DNA of 57,590 nt from Gemmatales bacterium (GTDB taxonomy: Bacteria > Planctomycetota > Planctomycetia > Gemmatales > HRBIN36), in assembly GCA_025060195.1 (NCBI GenBank), contig JANXCQ010000028.1, positions 1 through 57,590 of the forward strand, given 5' to 3'. Positions 53,284 through 57,590 of this stretch are shown here, piece after piece. The notes beneath the pieces were generated by a model. That model worked only from the letters and a program-made list of their open reading frames with translations. It had not been told where the DNA came from and did not search any database. The stretch's first letter is position 1; each line of letters opens with the position of its first letter. The translations under genes and the position numbers were made by a program.

Positions 53284-53560
53284 GCCCTTCCTCTCCTCTG
53301 TTCCGTTAGCCAAAATCGGGGCGAAACTGTAAGCGGATTAGAAAAGCTTGTCAAGGCAGTTTAGCACGGTGGGCCTGAAGCGGGGCTGCCTGATCGCAGG
53401 CCCGCGCTACAGACCTTATTGTGTCAGGCATCCATGGCTCGAATGAAGGTAGCACGGAACATGTCCGTATCTCAAGATTCTCAACTGGCTAAGTTAGTTG
53501 GATCTCGGCAAATCGCCTGGTATGGTGTAAGATGAATGGCGCAGGCAGGAGGGAGCGGCC

Positions 53561-54859
53561 GTGCTTGCAAAAACCTGTTGTCCGTATTGCTGGGAAGAGT
53601 TCGATACTGCGGACGTCCTGTGGGTGGCAGCGCACGAGTCGCTCATCGGCGATGAGTTATTAGGCCCAGATAAACCGATGCGCTTTCTGCCCAGCGTGTT
53701 CACCCTGAGTGGCGAGGCGGTGGATTTGATGGGTATGACCTGCCGACAACTCGCCTGCCCCAGGTGCCACCTCATCCTCCCGCGTGCAGCTTTGGAAATG
53801 GCACCGCTGTATTTTTCGGTGTTGGGCACGCCTGCTTCGGGGAAGTCTTACTATTTGGCGGCGCTGAGTTGGCAACTACGCCGCGTGTTGCCTGCTCAAT
53901 TCGCCCTCGACTTTTCCGACGCCGATCCTTTCCTGAACCTGACCCTGACCGAATACGAACGTAACCTGTTCATTCACCCCCAAGGCGACCGTTACACCCC
54001 CCTGGCCGACCTCATTCGCAAAACTGAAACGACGGGCGCTATGTACGAATCGGTCAACTACGGCGACCACAGTGTACGCTATTCCAAGCCGTTTCTTTTT
54101 GTTCTGCGGCTTAATCCGCGGCATCCGTACCAAAAACAAGCCGAAGAACTACAGCGTTTGATTTGTATGTACGACAACGCGGGCGAACATTTTCTACCTG
54201 GCCAAGATGATCCCCAAGCTCCGGTCACCTGGCACTTGGCTCGATCGTTAGTGTGGATTTACATCTTCGACCCTACCGCCGATCCCCGTTTTCGTGTCCT
54301 GTTACAGCAGCTATACCAACGGAGTAACGGGCAAATTCAATATGCCTTGTCGCCGCGGCCCGAGCGACAGGATACGGTCTTACTGGAAGCGATCTCGCGA
54401 GTGCGACGATTAACCCGCCTGCCCGCTACTCAACAGTTAGACAAACTCCTGGTTGTGGCGGTCAGCAAAGCAGATATCTGGTATCCGCTCATCCGCGAGG
54501 ATCGGTTACAAGAGGAACCTTGGGTCGTGATCCGGGGACTGGCCGGCTTAGACTCCGACCGTGTCGTGCGGCGTTCTGCGCTGATTGAGAAACTGCTCAC
54601 GGCATATTGTCCCGAATTGGTCGGGGCGGCGCGCGCCAACTTTGAACGCGTGGCCTTCGTGGCGGTCAGCGCCCTGGGTAAACTGCCGACGCCGGTGCGT
54701 AACCCCTCCGGTCACATTGTGCCCGCAGTTCGACCGTTAGAAGTTCAGCCCTGGGGCGTCCTCGTGCCGTTTCTGTTGGGCTTGATGCACGCCTTGCCCA
54801 ATAGCGTACTGTCGCTGCGCCGCGTGGAAAAACTAGCAGGTGCTGGCAGCTCGGCCTAG
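53561..54859 (+). CDS. Zinc-ribbon TRAFAC-like GTPase (GTPase component)
   Basis: The GTG at 53561 has AGGAGGGA 7 bases upstream. The 432-residue protein begins with a zinc-ribbon-like set of Cys (Cys7, Cys10 in CPYC, and Cys66, Cys69 in CPRC). The P-loop GTPASGKS (89-96) follows. A G3-like motif DNAGEH lies at 205-210 and a G4-like SKAD at 302-305 (NKxD variant). C-terminal helices reach 432. No transmembrane segment is seen, so it is cytoplasmic. The next gene is a GAP1-N2-like protein, as in the GTPase/GAP1 pairs of predicted conflict systems. It is 85 bp upstream of that gene and likely cotranscribed. Confidence 0.75.
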   Translation: MLAKTCCPYCWEEFDTADVLWVAAHESLIGDELLGPDKPMRFLPSVFTLSGEAVDLMGMTCRQLACPRCHLILPRAALEMAPLYFSVLGTPASGKSYYLAALSWQLRRVLPAQFALDFSDADPFLNLTLTEYERNLFIHPQGDRYTPLADLIRKTETTGAMYESVNYGDHSVRYSKPFLFVLRLNPRHPYQKQAEELQRLICMYDNAGEHFLPGQDDPQAPVTWHLARSLVWIYIFDPTADPRFRVLLQQLYQRSNGQIQYALSPRPERQDTVLLEAISRVRRLTRLPATQQLDKLLVVAVSKADIWYPLIREDRLQEEPWVVIRGLAGLDSDRVVRRSALIEKLLTAYCPELVGAARANFERVAFVAVSALGKLPTPVRNPSGHIVPAVRPLEVQPWGVLVPFLLGLMHALPNSVLSLRRVEKLAGAGSSA

Positions 54860-54944
54860 CCACGGGCTTAACTAAACGCAAAAATCTTAGCCCGGACGCC
54901 AGGCAGCTGCGGAACCACAGCATAGGAAGTAACAGGAGCGAAAC

Positions 54945-56822
54945 ATGACTCAGGAGTTGTTGTTCACCTCGGCAGAAAGGGGTCTCGACCTCGGCAGGAG
55001 TGGCTTTTGCACCGTCAAACGCACGCGTGGCATGTCCAAGCGTCTCGAACGCTTATTGCACGAACTCAGCGTTTATCGAGCGCTCTATCCGCCACATGAT
55101 GCACGTTTTGCAGAAAACCCGATCGTGTTCATGCACTGCCGGGCCTCCGTGGATGGTCAAATGGTCTCGATCCTCTCCCGCGTGTGTGCAGCACCGCCCG
55201 ATTATTCGGGTCGCAGCAACTACTTCGCCCACCATGTGGTCTTAAGCGCCTCCGAGCTACCGCAGGCCGGTCCCGCCTGGTTGCTCAAACAGCAAAACTT
55301 TTTCGAATCCCGTTGGGATGGCCAAGTGGCAGAACTTCCTACGGGCCGCGTCGTTCCCCGAGGCGAGCAAGAACCACGTCGTTGTACCACCTGGGAACTG
55401 GTGACCGGCGACGCCGGCTGGGCGGGCGTCGCGCTGAGGTACCTCACCGAAAATCCTACCATGCCCTTTTATATCATCGTCGAGGAAAAAACGCCCGTGC
55501 TCGAGTTGTTAGATGAACTCGTGGCCCTGTTGCCGCCCGACAAGCGCTGGTCGGCCACCTTTACCACGCGTTATCTTCACCTTCCCAGCGGCGTAACTTG
55601 TGCCGCGCGATTCGTGCCCTTGGGCAATGAAAAAATCAGCGAGGCTAAGGCTAGCTCGCGCTACCTTGACCTGACAGCGCTGCGGGGCAAGCATCCGCCC
55701 GATGACCCTTACAGCGAAGCGGCTCGTACGGGACAGCATGTTCAAATTCCTCAACAATTCTTGCGTGCCGAGGATGAACCCGTTTTACCGGTGAACCTCC
55801 AAGCCTTCTCGCAAGTCCAAGTCGCAGGCCCTATACGACACAATCCAGGCCTGAGCGTGCCTCAGGTACCTGTCACACCCGCACCACCGCCGCCGCCTAC
55901 CAGTGCACCGTCTCGTCGCGGAATCGGTTGGACTATCTTAACGGTTTTCCATTTTCTTCTCACCATGGCGTTAGCACTAGCTTTAGGGATTACCTATTAT
56001 CAGATGACGCGCCGGTATGAATCGCTCCATAATGAACTCAGTAAGAACAAACCGGAAGGAAATGATGCAAAGGCTGATATGCAATCATTAAGGAAGGAAT
56101 TAGAGAAACAAATCACTGACGTTCAAAATTCTAATTCTCAAATACAAAAGCAAATAGACGAAATTAAGAAAAGTCTTAAAGACATGAACAAGCATTTAGC
56201 CCCTAGTATAGCTAAGGAATTAGGACCTTTGAAAAAAGAATTAGATAATTTGCGACGCACTATTGATGATGCCAGCAAGTTCGTGGAGAAAGCCACAAAA
56301 ATTGCGATGGATGAATATGCTGGGATAGTGGCATCGAAAGTCGCCGGCTTCCTTGAACAATTAGGTGTGAGTAAGAAGTTCGTTGAGGAGACGAGGACAA
56401 AACTCCAAGAGCAACTAAGGCAGGATTTTGGCCAGGCTTTCCAAAAAGCAGAGGTCCGACTGATCCCGTTTGACAACGGAAAACTGCCGGAGTCGCCAAC
56501 TGTGGAGCTAGCAGCAGGAGACATTCAAGCGGTGATGGTCTTCGCCCCAAACGCGAGTGTCCAGAAAAAGAATGAGACTTTAGGTCCCAACCCACCGTCG
56601 ACTTATGTGATAGACACAACAAATAACTTGCGACTGAGCTTACAGAGTAAAGATGGAAAGTCGAAGTTAGAACTCTCTTGGGACAAAGACAAAGCTTCGG
56701 TGCAACGGCTGAATAGTTGCTTGAACCAGATGTTGCTAATCATTTTTACCAATAAAGAGATAAGAGTCATCCGCTTTAGTAATCCAGCAAGTATTCCAGA
56801 CTCTGCCTCTGGGGGCAAATAA
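54945..56822 (+). CDS. GAP1-N2-like membrane protein with coiled coil
   Basis: The 625-residue protein starts after AGGAG. The N-terminal 1-270 resembles the GAP1 N-terminal family (LLFTSAERGLDLGRSGFCTV, SNYFAHHVVLSASELPQ, TTRYLHLPSGVTC). A Pro-rich linker (305-320) leads to one transmembrane helix (327-350), then a coiled coil at 355-455 with many Lys/Glu/Asp and a C-terminal beta-rich part to 625. The second half from about 56030 is clearly more AT-rich than its neighbours. GAP1 proteins are named for their association with GTPases. I infer that it connects the GTPase to the membrane. The coiled-coil module may have a different origin. Confidence 0.7.
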   Translation: MTQELLFTSAERGLDLGRSGFCTVKRTRGMSKRLERLLHELSVYRALYPPHDARFAENPIVFMHCRASVDGQMVSILSRVCAAPPDYSGRSNYFAHHVVLSASELPQAGPAWLLKQQNFFESRWDGQVAELPTGRVVPRGEQEPRRCTTWELVTGDAGWAGVALRYLTENPTMPFYIIVEEKTPVLELLDELVALLPPDKRWSATFTTRYLHLPSGVTCAARFVPLGNEKISEAKASSRYLDLTALRGKHPPDDPYSEAARTGQHVQIPQQFLRAEDEPVLPVNLQAFSQVQVAGPIRHNPGLSVPQVPVTPAPPPPPTSAPSRRGIGWTILTVFHFLLTMALALALGITYYQMTRRYESLHNELSKNKPEGNDAKADMQSLRKELEKQITDVQNSNSQIQKQIDEIKKSLKDMNKHLAPSIAKELGPLKKELDNLRRTIDDASKFVEKATKIAMDEYAGIVASKVAGFLEQLGVSKKFVEETRTKLQEQLRQDFGQAFQKAEVRLIPFDNGKLPESPTVELAAGDIQAVMVFAPNASVQKKNETLGPNPPSTYVIDTTNNLRLSLQSKDGKSKLELSWDKDKASVQRLNSCLNQMLLIIFTNKEIRVIRFSNPASIPDSASGGK

Positions 56823-56875
56823 CCTGCTATGTAATCCTTACGCTGCCCCCTAGCTTATATGTGGGAAGAAACGCT

Positions 56876-57568
56876 ATGGCGCGAGTAGATGAAGTCATAG
56901 GCAAGATTCGCGGAGTGCTGCAATCGGGAGACTTGCGGGCCACGGACGAGTTAATGAATCTGGCCTCGCAATATAAGGAAATTTGTGAGTCGGCTTTACG
57001 CCGATTGCAGCGCTGCGATGAATACCTCTTTCAAGGGCGTTTTCCCGAGGCGATACATTTAGCCTCGCAACCTCCCCCCTTATTAGAGCTTATCGGTAAG
57101 CTTAACTTTCCCGAAGCACAGGGCTGGCACGATGTCCTCCTGATGTATAACTGGCCCGCCGCACCCCGCATCAGTTTAGAGCAGGCCGCGCAACTCAATT
57201 TAGCCTTTGGCGTTTATCCGAATGTGGAGCCTCTTTTTAAGCGCTACAGACAGTTAACCCTGACCAATGGTCCCATAGCGGAGCGCCTACAAGTTCTGCG
57301 TGACATTGAGACACGGTTAGGTCAAGTCTATCCCGCTATAGATAAACAAATTCGCGAACTGGAGGCGGAGCGGCTGAAAACCTTGGGCGCCGAATTACAG
57401 CGGGCTATCCAACAAAACAACACTGAAGCGGTCATGTCTCTTTATACGGAGCTGACGGATCCGCGTTGGCGCGCCCCGGTGCCTCCGCCCCTTGTGCAAA
57501 TGGCTGTCGACTATCTTCAAACCGCGCGACGACAGGAAGCCCGCCGTGAGTTAGAAAAGATAGGGTAG
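56876..57568 (+). CDS. Helical protein of the GTPase-GAP1 operon, possibly truncated
   Basis: The ATG at 56876 follows GGGAAGAA. A GTG at 56861 is possible. The 230-residue helical protein has MARVDEVIGKIRGVLQSGD, then LRRLQRCDEYLFQGRFPEAIHLA, a Pro/Tyr-rich part near 100 (LMYNWPAAP) and a second set of helices ending in an Arg/Glu-rich coil. The TAG at 57566-57568 comes after ELEKIG. The codons that follow in the same frame (RLRKAMV) could continue the coil, so the stop may have cut the gene. The window ends 22 bases later. It is 53 bp downstream of the GAP1-like gene. Confidence 0.6.
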   Translation: MARVDEVIGKIRGVLQSGDLRATDELMNLASQYKEICESALRRLQRCDEYLFQGRFPEAIHLASQPPPLLELIGKLNFPEAQGWHDVLLMYNWPAAPRISLEQAAQLNLAFGVYPNVEPLFKRYRQLTLTNGPIAERLQVLRDIETRLGQVYPAIDKQIRELEAERLKTLGAELQRAIQQNNTEAVMSLYTELTDPRWRAPVPPPLVQMAVDYLQTARRQEARRELEKIG

Positions 57569-57590
57569 CGTCTGCGCAAGGCCATGGTGC

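Noticed and set aside
1..57590. tRNA or rRNA genes
   Set aside because: I scanned for cloverleaf-like and TTCGAATC-type signals and saw none that could be supported. A dedicated tRNA program was not available.

Overview
The window looks like a piece of a planctomycete chromosome, most likely from the Gemmatales/Gemmataceae side. This is inferred from content, not from a search. The clues are a Planctomycete-type cytochrome c domain fused to WD40 repeats, a large PPC-domain surface protein, a TIGR03000-type domain joined to a transglutaminase core, a DUF1570-like protein, a GT41/TPR giant, fused ResB-CcsA, Gram-negative envelope genes (lpxA, lptB-like) and many secreted proteins and lipoproteins. 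There are no rRNA genes, no tRNAs I could recognise, no CRISPR array and no insertion sequence. Gene order is mosaic, with short operons on both strands.

Region by region. 1-6.76 kb is an accessory, decaying surface-protein locus. It holds the tail of a HEAT-like gene, a hydrolase-like fragment, a second HEAT-like gene sharing 77 identical bases with the first, a cadherin/VCBS-like plus transglutaminase-like protein that starts in mid-domain, and 1.7 kb of non-coding DNA. That DNA contains a degenerate 19-bp minisatellite, a 75-bp tandem duplication and several frameshifted copies of the adhesin repeat. 6.76-10.6 kb carries a DPH6-type ATP pyrophosphatase, a GNAT acetyltransferase, a PqaA-type protein, an alpha/beta hydrolase and a small BON-like protein. 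10.9-16.3 kb is one 1788-residue gene with three TPR-GT41 modules in series, closed by a UUCG-tetraloop hairpin. 16.7-22 kb has a TIGR03032-type protein, an LptB-like ATPase with a long C-terminal tail, DnaA and a membrane-anchored coiled-coil protein. 23.2-25.1 kb is a two-gene membrane-protein operon of unknown function.

25.4-38.9 kb is rich in envelope and redox genes: a lipoprotein directly before the cytochrome c synthase CcsBA, a YjbQ-family protein, a class III CoA-transferase, a DsbB-like protein, a transglutaminase, an ARPP-1-like lipoprotein, a PPC-domain protein and a c-type cytochrome/WD40 protein. CcsBA could supply heme attachment for the last of these. 39-45.2 kb is a minus-strand run transcribed as DUF58, TgpA-like transglutaminase, MoxR ATPase and then an ArsP-type permease. 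The first three overlap one another. 45.7-53.3 kb has a small Cys-rich lipoprotein, a DUF1570-like protein with an incomplete metal motif, a dual-specificity-type phosphatase, LpxA overlapping a TIGR04283-type glycosyltransferase, NadC, a lipoprotein and a 2OG-Fe(II) oxygenase.

53.5-57.6 kb is the best candidate for a coherent, poorly understood system. It has a zinc-ribbon TRAFAC-like GTPase, then a GAP1-N2-like protein with one membrane span and an AT-rich coiled coil, then a helical protein that ends at a TAG just before the window edge. GTPase/GAP1 pairings have been predicted to be NTP-dependent conflict or signalling systems. The architecture here is the part I would follow up first.
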